From: Streptomyces dangxiongensis
GTDB lineage: Bacteria; Actinomycetota; Actinomycetes; Streptomycetales; Streptomycetaceae
DNA length: 64,000 bases
Assembly (NCBI RefSeq): GCF_003675325.1
Contig: NZ_CP033073.1
Location: 3,720,001-3,784,000, forward strand
Reading direction: 5' to 3'
Shown: positions 57,728 to 64,000 of the stretch, one piece after another
How the letters are laid out: every line of letters starts with the position of its first letter
Numbering within the stretch: the first letter of the stretch is position 1
The notes under the pieces: generated by a model
Told to the model about the DNA's origin: nothing
Databases searched by the model: none
The model's input: only the letters and a program-made list of their open reading frames with translations
Made by a program: the position numbers and the translations under genes

Positions 57728-58132
57728 TCACGGACCCGGTGACGCGCGGCCCGGCTCGGGCCCCGCCGTGCCGGGTGCGATGCGGGTCACGGTGACCTCG
57801 ACGGTGACCGGGGCCACGGCGTCGAGGGTGGCGAGGTGGGAGATGACGGCGGCCCCGACCCGGTCGTGGACGTTCTGGGCGATGTCCAGTGCCCGCCGGC
57901 CCTCGGCCAGGGCGCAGCGCACCTCGATGTGCCATCCCGAACCGTCCGGCGCCCGGTCGACGCGGATACCCGCCTCGGGGGATGTGCGGTAGGGCGCCGC
58001 GTCCGTCAGGGTGGGCGCGGCGGCTGCCGCGAGGCGGCGGGAGAGGCGCGGGTGCAGGCCCGTCACGCCGGGAACCGCGAGGGCCGCCTCGGCCGCGACG
58101 CCGAGGAGGGTGGTCGTGCGGAGGACGGTCAT
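57728..58132 (-). CDS. Asp23/Gls24-like small protein
   Basis: A 134-residue protein with a central beta-rich Asp23/Gls24-like part (VRCALAEGRRALDIAQNVHDRVGAAVISHLATLDAVAPVTVEVTVTRI). ATG overlaps the stop of the upstream Asp23-type gene as ATGA. Such proteins associate with the membrane anchor AmaP in envelope-stress complexes; here it is the last gene of the ECF unit. Confidence 0.78.
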   Translation of the reverse strand: MTVLRTTTLLGVAAEAALAVPGVTGLHPRLSRRLAAAAAPTLTDAAPYRTSPEAGIRVDRAPDGSGWHIEVRCALAEGRRALDIAQNVHDRVGAAVISHLATLDAVAPVTVEVTVTRIAPGTAGPEPGRASPGP

Positions 58133-58788
58133 GACGGACCACCGCCGGGCGGGAGGAGCGGCTCCGGTTCCAGGACGTCGGCCACGGTGATGTCCACGGC
58201 CGTCAAGGCGAGACCCAGGTCCTGTGCGGCGGAGTGGAGGACCGTTCGGCGTACCTGGTGGACCCGGTCGGGCAGCGGGCCGTCGAGAACGGCGGCCAGG
58301 GTCATGGTCACCCGTACGTCGGCGCCTTCGCCCTCGGGTGCGAGCCGGCAGGTCGCGGCCCTGACGCCGGGGACCGTGTCCGCGGCCTGCCGCAGCACCC
58401 TCGCCGCGGCGCTCTCGCAGATGCGCAGGGCCCGGTCCGGGTCGGCCAGGGGCAGCAGCCGCCCGAGCCGTACCTCTGCTCTGACGATGTTCATGACGCG
58501 GTCGGCGAGTGTGTGGAGGCCGGGGACCTCGGCGCGCAGCGCCCGGGTGGCCGCGTTCACCGTGGCCAGCCCCTCGGCGGCCTCACGGCAGTGGGGGCAG
58601 GAGACGGTGTGCGGGTCCTCGGCCGGCGCCGCGTCGCGGGCCTGTTCCCAGACCCGGCTGAGCAGCCGGCCGCAGGGCAGTACCTCGTCACCCGCGAACG
58701 GGGGAACGCCGGCGGCGGCCGGGCCGGTACGGGACCCGTCGGCTCCGGGGGGTTCGCAAGGCCGCGGGTGCGGGTCGTCTAGCGCCAT
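58129..58788 (-). CDS. Asp23/Gls24-like protein with a zinc-type HxxxCxxC motif
   Basis: A 219-residue protein. Near residue 60 it has DPHTVSCPHC, an H-x3-C-x2-C pattern as in zinc-containing anti-sigma factors (ZAS). The rest contains two Asp23-like beta-alpha parts (ADRVMNIVRAEVRLGRLLPL, then RVTMTLAAVLDGPLPDRVHQVRRTV). It starts 10 bp inside the end of the ECF sigma gene, the sigma/anti-sigma arrangement. It may therefore combine sigma inhibition with envelope-stress binding; this is inference. Confidence 0.72.
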   Translation of the reverse strand: MALDDPHPRPCEPPGADGSRTGPAAAGVPPFAGDEVLPCGRLLSRVWEQARDAAPAEDPHTVSCPHCREAAEGLATVNAATRALRAEVPGLHTLADRVMNIVRAEVRLGRLLPLADPDRALRICESAAARVLRQAADTVPGVRAATCRLAPEGEGADVRVTMTLAAVLDGPLPDRVHQVRRTVLHSAAQDLGLALTAVDITVADVLEPEPLLPPGGGPS

Positions 58789-59369
58789 GGGCCCATCGCC
58801 TCCTGCAGGGATCGGCGTGCCCTGAACAGTCTGCCGCGCACCGTCTGTTCGCTGGTCCGCGTCACGTGGGCGATCTCCTTGTAGGGCAGGCCCTGCACTT
58901 CTCTCAGGATCCAGCAGAGCCGCTGCCCGGCGTCCAGTTCGGCGAGCGCGTGGCACAGGGCGGCGGTGGCCGCTTCCTGCTCGGCGGACCGGGCGGGCTG
59001 GCTCCAGGCGTCCCCCGCCGCGGGCTCGACGACGGTCTCCAGGGAGAGGGGCGGCGGCCGGCGCCGGCGCATGGTCAGGCAGCGGTTGACGGTGATCCGG
59101 TACATCCAGGTGCGGAACTCCGCGCTGTGGCGGTACTCCGGCAGCCGCCGCCACGCGCTGACGAAGGCGTCCTGGACCGCCTCCTCGGCGTCCTGGGGGT
59201 TGCCGAGCATGCAGCGGGCCAGGGCGAGGAGGGCCCCGCCGTGCCGCTGGACGAGTACGGCGAAGGAGTCCTCGTCCCCCTCGGCCGCCCGTACGGCCAG
59301 CAGCCGGTCCGGCAGGTCGCGCCCCAAGAGGCCGGGATCCGGCGATGGGGATACAGCGCGTTCGATCAT
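58779..59369 (-). CDS. ECF-type sigma factor of the Asp23 cluster
   Basis: A 196-residue sigma with region 2 (EDSFAVLVQRHGGALLALARCMLGNPQDAEEAVQDAFVSAWRRL) and region 4 (LDAGQRLCWILREVQGLPYKEIAHVTRTSEQTVRGRLFRARRSL). ATG at 59369. It diverges from a rightward Asp23/AmaP operon with a 155 bp promoter gap, so it probably regulates that operon. Confidence 0.92.
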   Translation of the reverse strand: MIERAVSPSPDPGLLGRDLPDRLLAVRAAEGDEDSFAVLVQRHGGALLALARCMLGNPQDAEEAVQDAFVSAWRRLPEYRHSAEFRTWMYRITVNRCLTMRRRRPPPLSLETVVEPAAGDAWSQPARSAEQEAATAALCHALAELDAGQRLCWILREVQGLPYKEIAHVTRTSEQTVRGRLFRARRSLQEAMGPWR

Positions 59370-59524
59370 GGCGCCCCCACACAAGGCTCGGACCGGTCGA
59401 GTACCCGGAAGGCCACCTGTGATGCACGTCACATTCGATGGGCGTGAGGAAGCCGCGGCCGGGCATGTCCAACTGTTCGACGGGTGCCGCACCGGTGCCC
59501 GACCTACCGATCGAGGCGACCGCC

Positions 59525-60013
59525 ATGACGGAGAACATCACCAGCGTCGGCGGGGGCAACCGGCCGGATGCGGACGTGAGTGCGCTGAAGGGCCGTACGG
59601 GGGCCGGGGCCCCGGCCGAGACACGGGGGAGGACCACCATCGCGGACGGCGTGGTGGCCAAGATCGCGGGCATGGCCGCCCGCGAGGTGCCGGGCATCTT
59701 CAACCTGGGAGCGGGGATGTCCCGCGCCTTCGGCGCCATGCGCGAACGCGTCCCCGGCGGAGGCGGAGGCGCGGCCGTCACGCGCGGGGTGAAGGTCGAG
59801 GTCGGCGAGCGTCAGGCCGCGGTGGACCTGGACGTCGTCGTCGAGTACGGCGTCTCCATCGTGGACGTCGCGGGCGGCGTACGCACCAATGTCATCGGCG
59901 CCGTGGAGCGGATGACGGGGCTGGAGGTCGTCGAGGTGAACATCGCCGTCGACGACGTCCATCTCCCGGACGAGGAGGAGGCGGCCGAACCGGAGGAGGG
60001 TCGCGTCAGGTGA
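59525..60013 (+). CDS. Asp23/Gls24 family envelope stress protein
   Basis: A 162-residue member of the Asp23/Gls24 family: TTIADGVVAKIAGMAAREVPGIFNL, then VEVGERQAAVDLDVVVEYG and VRTNVIGAVERMTGLEVVEVNIAVDDVHL. This is the canonical full-length copy. The tail is acidic. In firmicutes Asp23 forms a membrane-associated sheet through AmaP; an AmaP gene lies 1.4 kb downstream in the same operon. Confidence 0.93.
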   Translation: MTENITSVGGGNRPDADVSALKGRTGAGAPAETRGRTTIADGVVAKIAGMAAREVPGIFNLGAGMSRAFGAMRERVPGGGGGAAVTRGVKVEVGERQAAVDLDVVVEYGVSIVDVAGGVRTNVIGAVERMTGLEVVEVNIAVDDVHLPDEEEAAEPEEGRVR

Positions 60014-60086
60014 TCCACCACCGCGCCCCGTGCGGGCGCGGGTGATCGCGCGGACGGCGACGTACGTCCGCGAGACGGGTGAGTGC

Positions 60087-60257
60087 ATGATGAACGCAGG
60101 AACGACGGGCCTCGCGGCCGGCATGGCCCTGGGCTTCGCCGGTTACTTCGGTGGCTTCTGGGCATTTCTGCTGGTCCTCGTCCTGGGGGCGGCGGGGCTG
60201 ATCGTCGGCCTCGTCGTGCAGGGCGACCTGGACCTCCGGCCACGGAGGCAGCGGTGA
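60087..60257 (+). CDS. small DUF2273-like membrane protein
   Basis: A 56-residue protein with two close hydrophobic segments (TGLAAGMALGFAGYFGGFWAFLLVLVLGAAGLIVGLVVQ) and a basic end. DUF2273-like proteins are typical members of Asp23/AmaP operons. The start is one of two adjacent ATGs (60087, 60090). Confidence 0.75.
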   Translation: MMNAGTTGLAAGMALGFAGYFGGFWAFLLVLVLGAAGLIVGLVVQGDLDLRPRRQR

Positions 60258-60662
60258 GGACCCACCCCCAATTCCCCCGGCGAGGGGTCCGACCCACGGG
60301 CGCGGGCCGCCGGCCTGCCGCCCCCCGCCGAGCGGGGCGCCACCGTCATCCCGGACCGGGTGGTCGCCCGTATAGCCGCCCAGGCCGCACGTACGGCGCA
60401 GTCCCGGCGCGCCGCCGTACCGCCCGACCGGGACAGCCCGGAGGCGCCCAGCGCCTCGGCCGCCGTCCGCACCGGTTCGGTACGCCTGCACCTGACCATG
60501 GATCTGCCCTACCCCACCGACATCCCCCGGGCGTGCGAGCAAATCCAGCGGGACGTCGCCGAGAAAGTGGCCCAGTTGACCGGCCTGGACGTGGGAGAGG
60601 TCGTCCTCACCGTCCGGCGGCTGCTGACCGCCGCCGACACGAGCCGGGGGCGGGTCCGGTGA
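60254..60662 (+). CDS. Asp23/Gls24-like protein, probable frameshift near the start
   Basis: The conserved part reads PDRVVARIAAQAAR then VRLHLTMDLPYPTDIPRACEQIQRDVAEKVAQLTGLDVGEVVLTV, the ordinary Asp23 C-terminal pattern. The upstream frame lacks a start; a GTG at 60254 overlapping the previous stop would join it if one C in the CCCCC run at 60264-60268 were extra. Otherwise a GTG at 60360 starts a 100-residue form. Operon position fits either. Confidence 0.72.
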
Positions 60663-60714
60663 GCGGCCACGCGGCCCGCCGCACCGGGCACGCCGTGGTG
60701 GAAGGGGCCCCGCG

Positions 60715-61392
60715 ATGACCTCCGCCTCCGGCCCTCCCGGCCGCGACTCCACGCCGTCCGCCGCGGTGCCGCTGACGAAGGAGCCCGGACCACCCGAACG
60801 CGACGTGTCCGGGCCGGACCCCACGTCCGGTCGGCGCGACGCGGGGCACCGGTCCCACCGGCCGTGGTCCGCGCGCCGTATTCCGGCCGCGCTGGTCGCC
60901 TCGGTGATCCTCGTGGCGGCGGTCGCGGCGCTGATCGACGTCATCGCCGTACGAGCGGGACGCCCGGCGGCGGCCTGGCGGCGGCACCTGGCGGCCGAAC
61001 TGGCCACCCGCTCCGTGGACGACGTGTGGATGCTGACGGGAGCCGCCGTGGCCGCCGCCGTCGGCGTCTGGCTGATCGTCCTCGCCCTCACCCCCGGGCT
61101 GCGTCGCTGGCTGCCCCAGCGCTCCCCCGCCGAGTGCCCGCGGCTGCGGGCCTCCCTGGACCGCGACGGCGCCGCCGGCCTGCTGCGTGACGCCGCGCTG
61201 CGGGTCCCCGGAGTCGGCGCGGCGCGCGTCCGGGTACGCCGTCACCGCATCAGAGCGCGCGCCGAGGTCCGCTTCCGCGACCCCCGGCAGGTGAAGGACG
61301 ACCTCACCGCCGTCCTCGACGAGGAACGCGACCGGCTGGCCCTCGCCCGTCCCGCGCGCATCGTCGTACGGGTGCGGCGACGCACCGACTGA
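60715..61392 (+). CDS. DUF6286 family membrane protein
   Basis: A 225-residue protein with an unstructured N-terminus, a transmembrane helix (IPAALVASVILVAAVAALIDVIAV), a second helix (DVWMLTGAAVAAAVGVWLIVLALTPG) and a C-terminal Asp23-like domain (LRDAALRVPGVGAARVRVRRHRIRARAEVRF). It resembles DUF6286/alkaline shock-associated proteins. Same operon as AmaP; RBS GAAGGGG. Confidence 0.8.
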   Translation: MTSASGPPGRDSTPSAAVPLTKEPGPPERDVSGPDPTSGRRDAGHRSHRPWSARRIPAALVASVILVAAVAALIDVIAVRAGRPAAAWRRHLAAELATRSVDDVWMLTGAAVAAAVGVWLIVLALTPGLRRWLPQRSPAECPRLRASLDRDGAAGLLRDAALRVPGVGAARVRVRRHRIRARAEVRFRDPRQVKDDLTAVLDEERDRLALARPARIVVRVRRRTD

Positions 61393-61420
61393 CCGACAAC
61401 CGCAGCACCGGGAGTCCGCC

Positions 61421-62029
61421 ATGGCGTCGCGATCCGCACGCAACCGCACTCTGCTGGCCCTCGCCGGACTGGTCCTGCTCGGCGGTGGGCTGCTGGTCCT
61501 CTTCGCCGGGCTCGACCTCTACCGGCGACGCGATCTGGTCCCGCCCACGGGCTGGCCCCTGACCACCCGGCACGACGTCCTGCTCGGCTCCGCCGACCGG
61601 GTCCGCTGGAGCGGCCAGGGCTGGTGGTGGTGGGCCGCCGTCATCGCCGCGCTCGTCCTCGTCGCCGCGCTCGCCCTGTGGTGGCTGCTCGCCCAACTGG
61701 GCCGGCGCCGCCCCGGAGCGCTGTCCGTCGGCGGCACACCACCGCAGGAGGGCGTCGAACTGCGCGACCACGCCCTCAGCGACGCGATCGCGACCGAAGC
61801 CGGGGCCCTGCCGGGGGTCGAGCACGCGGCCGTACGCATCACCGGCCGGCCCGCCCGCACCCGCACCCACGTCAGGCTCACCCTCACCCCCGATGGCGCG
61901 CCCGGCGCCACCCTCGGTGCCCTCTGCGAAGGCCCGCTCCGCACCGCTCGCCGGTCCACCGGCCGCCCCGACATGCCCACCGTGGTCCGCCTCCAGGTCG
62001 CCCGCCACACACCACACCGCGTGGAGTGA
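61421..62029 (+). CDS. amaP: alkaline shock response membrane anchor AmaP
   Basis: A 202-residue protein with two helices (LLALAGLVLLGGGLLVLFAGL and WWWAAVIAALVLVAALALWWLLAQL) and a C-terminal Asp23-like domain (LSDAIATEAGALPGVEHAAVRITGRPARTRTHVRLTL). This matches AmaP, which tethers Asp23 proteins to the membrane. Last gene of the rightward operon; GGGAG eight bases upstream of the ATG. Confidence 0.85.
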   Translation: MASRSARNRTLLALAGLVLLGGGLLVLFAGLDLYRRRDLVPPTGWPLTTRHDVLLGSADRVRWSGQGWWWWAAVIAALVLVAALALWWLLAQLGRRRPGALSVGGTPPQEGVELRDHALSDAIATEAGALPGVEHAAVRITGRPARTRTHVRLTLTPDGAPGATLGALCEGPLRTARRSTGRPDMPTVVRLQVARHTPHRVE

Positions 62030-62066
62030 GGAGGGGACGGGCCGTTCGGTCCCGGCGTGCGGGTGA

Positions 62067-64000
62067 TCAGCCCGCGCAGGGCGGGCCCTGGGCCTCGCTC
62101 GACCGGTGCTGGTCATAGGCGCCGCAGGCGAGGACCGCCTTCGGTCTGTCTCCCGTCTGGCGCAGCAGGACCAGGGTCTTGTCGCGGGGCGGGGCGTTGG
62201 CGCCGTCGTAGGAGACGTATCCGGTGGCCCCGTTGAAGGCGATCCCGGCTTGGAGGACCAGCAGGACGGATTTGCGCTCGATGTCCGGGTCGGCCAGTCC
62301 GGCCTGGCGCACCGCCTGGGACAGGACGTGGAAGGCGTCGTACGAGACCGCGGAGTGGCCGTCCTGCCGCCAGGGATCGGTGCCCGCGGTGGTGGCCTTC
62401 ACGAAGGCGTCGTAGTCGGCCACGAACTGTCGGGTCCTGTCGCTCGCGCCCGGATCGTCGGTCGGCAGCCGGTGCGCGGAGTAGTACAGGCGCAGCCAGT
62501 CCTTGTTGGCGAAGGCGCCGGTCTGCGCCACGTTGGTCAGCTCGTTGCCGCCGAGGACCGTCACGTCGCGCGAGGTGCACGTCCCGGCGGTGTCCATGGA
62601 GTTGATGAGGGCGGTGAAGTCCTTGGCCCGCGCCGACCAGTACACCACCGAGTCCGGTTCGTCCTCCAGCGCGTCGCACAGCGCCCGTGCCAGTGAGGCG
62701 GCGCCGTGCTCGCTGACGGCGCCGCTCAGCGGTGTGGAGCCGAACCTGCCCTCCTGGTCGAAGTCGAACACCTGGTGCGTGCCGTCGAAGTCGCCGACGA
62801 ACCGGCGGGCCAGGCTGTGGCTGTACAGGTCCGCGGAGCTCTCGATCACGATCGCATGCTCGGCCGGGACGCAGCGGTCCTCGAAGCCGGGCTCCGCCAC
62901 GATGTTCTCCGTGCGCGCGAAGTCCGCCTCGATCCGTGCCTCGCGGGAATTGAACGGCGTGGACGGCCAGTAGGTCAGTGCGGCGGAGCCGGTGAGCATC
63001 TCGTCGGCGGTCGCGGTGGTGCCGATCGTGGGGATGCCCGCATCGCCGAGGTCCTGGAGGGCCGCCTGGGTCTCGGTGCGGCTCTGCGCGAAACCCAGCA
63101 CGCCGACGACCCGGTCGGACGCCGGGACGCTCTTCTCGTCGGCCACCTCCGCGACGAGCTTGTCCGCCTCCCTCTCGGCGTCGTGGAAGGCGACTCCCGC
63201 CTCGCGTACGTCCACGCGCAGGGGTATCAGGGAGTCGTCGGCGGCGGCCTCACGGATCAGCCGCTCCTGCCACATCGCGATGCCGCGCAGCTCCGGGATC
63301 GTCCCGTCGAAGCGCGTCTCGTCGTCGGTCGTCGGCGGATCGGACACGAAGGCGACGACCGTCCGCACCCTACGGCCCTGGGCGGCGTACTGCTCGACCC
63401 GTGCGTTCTGCTGGTCGATGGTCCGCACGGCCGCCTCGTACCAGGCGGTGGCCTGCACCGGTACCGGCTCGGTGGGAGCGGACTCCGCCACGGATCCGGT
63501 GCCGCCGAGGCAGTCGCGCGGCGGGGGGAAGACGACCGGCCGGAGCAGCAGTCCCGTTGTGAGCAGGGCGAGCGTGGTCACTCCGCTCACGATCGTGGCG
63601 GGGACGTACCGGCTGAACCTGAAGGTCTTCGGATCGACGGGCAGAACGGGCACGCCGCGCGCCGCCAGATCGGCTCCGGAGACGGTGACCAGGACGGGCG
63701 GTTCGCCGGCGGTGCCGTCGGCGGCGAGGTGCACACTCGCTTCCGGGAACGTGCTCTCGGCCGGATCGCCCAGCTCCCGCAGCAGGGCGTCGGACGGGAC
63801 GCCCACGGCGACGACGAGCGGGCCCGGCGGCCCGGCGGTGGCCCGGGCTCGGCGCAGGGAACGCAGGAAGCGCTCCGCGGCGCGGGCCCCCGGCTCTCCT
63901 GCCGGGGGTAGCTCCAGGAAGAGGACCGGGCGGCTGGTTCTGCGGCGCCGGCCGGGCAGGACGCGGCCGATCGCGGGCCGGCGCAGGTCTTCCAGCAGGG
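62067..64000 (-). CDS. membrane-tethered receptor-family protein, 5' end outside window
   Basis: Open to the right edge, so the start is missing. Visible order: a cytoplasmic part (PVLFLELPPAGEPG, then GPLVVAVGVPSDALLRELG), a transmembrane helix (ATIVSGVTTLALLTTGLLL) and a large external domain similar to branched-chain amino acid/ligand-binding receptors (VVGVLGFAQSRTETQAALQDLGDAGIPTIGTTATADEML, VTVLGGNELTNVAQTGAF). Lipobox absent; a transmembrane helix anchors it. Possible role: external sensor attached to a cytoplasmic signalling or NTPase module. Ligand unknown. Confidence 0.7.
   Translation of the reverse strand, partial: LLEDLRRPAIGRVLPGRRRRTSRPVLFLELPPAGEPGARAAERFLRSLRRARATAGPPGPLVVAVGVPSDALLRELGDPAESTFPEASVHLAADGTAGEPPVLVTVSGADLAARGVPVLPVDPKTFRFSRYVPATIVSGVTTLALLTTGLLLRPVVFPPPRDCLGGTGSVAESAPTEPVPVQATAWYEAAVRTIDQQNARVEQYAAQGRRVRTVVAFVSDPPTTDDETRFDGTIPELRGIAMWQERLIREAAADDSLIPLRVDVREAGVAFHDAEREADKLVAEVADEKSVPASDRVVGVLGFAQSRTETQAALQDLGDAGIPTIGTTATADEMLTGSAALTYWPSTPFNSREARIEADFARTENIVAEPGFEDRCVPAEHAIVIESSADLYSHSLARRFVGDFDGTHQVFDFDQEGRFGSTPLSGAVSEHGAASLARALCDALEDEPDSVVYWSARAKDFTALINSMDTAGTCTSRDVTVLGGNELTNVAQTGAFANKDWLRLYYSAHRLPTDDPGASDRTRQFVADYDAFVKATTAGTDPWRQDGHSAVSYDAFHVLSQAVRQAGLADPDIERKSVLLVLQAGIAFNGATGYVSYDGANAPPRDKTLVLLRQTGDRPKAVLACGAYDQHRSSEAQGPPCAG

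Noticed and set aside
59438..59524. N-terminal extension of the Asp23 protein
   Set aside because: Family alignment begins at the ATG at 59525; the upstream frame lacks conserved residues.

Overview
High-GC actinobacterial chromosome, almost certainly Streptomyces. The evidence is strong third-position GC bias, GTG starts, a dnaK-grpE-dnaJ-hspR operon and a clpB gene both carrying HAIR (HspR) operators, twin-arginine secreted hydrolases, several ECF sigma factors, Asp23/Gls24 proteins, and rare TTA codons confined to an AT-richer island.

Left third (1-33 kb), conserved core. A tryptophan-to-anthranilate operon (tryptophan 2,3-dioxygenase, kynureninase, then a formamidase-like hydrolase) is followed by DUF3151, fructose-bisphosphate aldolase, pyrE, an aldose epimerase, a membrane SRPBCC protein, a membrane spermidine synthase-like protein, DUF2617, a Gly/Cys-tailed membrane protein, an aminotransferase, YbjN and clpB. 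Next come an F420/FMN split-barrel protein and a compact locus holding a small secreted peptide with repeated DTSWP motifs, a Rieske-like protein without cluster ligands, and two convergent TrmB/LuxR-type regulators. Then follow a sugar-type binding lipoprotein, the dnaK operon, a MraY-like transferase, a large Fe-S oxidoreductase, an ABM protein, a secreted FG-GAP protein, a Yip1 protein, a phosphoribosyltransferase, dcd, and a small Cys protein.

33.5-35.9 kb: tRNA-Gly(CCC) has been used as an attachment site. A 42/45-identical copy of its 3' half lies 2.25 kb downstream. Between them are a decayed tyrosine integrase, an AT-rich YaaC-like gene with TTA codons, and a 32-residue ORF followed by a perfect terminator.

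36-45 kb: a leftward operon codes for a Cache/HAMP-type membrane sensor (frameshifted), PgsB, PgsC, a Tat-exported NlpC/P60 hydrolase and a GT39 membrane glycosyltransferase. It looks like an exopolymer (poly-gamma-glutamate-like) locus. A secreted alpha/beta hydrolase lies upstream.

45-57.6 kb: accessory genes. These are a TetR remnant, an ABATE/CGNR regulator, a Tat-exported hydrolase, DUF5990, a secreted serine beta-lactamase-fold hydrolase, a secreted PD40 protein, and three sigma-factor modules: ECF plus membrane protein, sigma-like/TM fusion plus a GT51 penicillin-binding protein with a degenerate transpeptidase half, and ECF plus a CU044_5270 protein.

57.7-62 kb: a cell-envelope Asp23/Gls24 cluster (four Asp23-type proteins, a DUF2273-like protein, DUF6286, AmaP) divides around an ECF sigma factor. 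A receptor-like protein running off the right edge ends the window. Several genes between 41 and 60.3 kb are each broken by single extra bases, mostly in G or C runs, which suggests sequencing error more than true decay.
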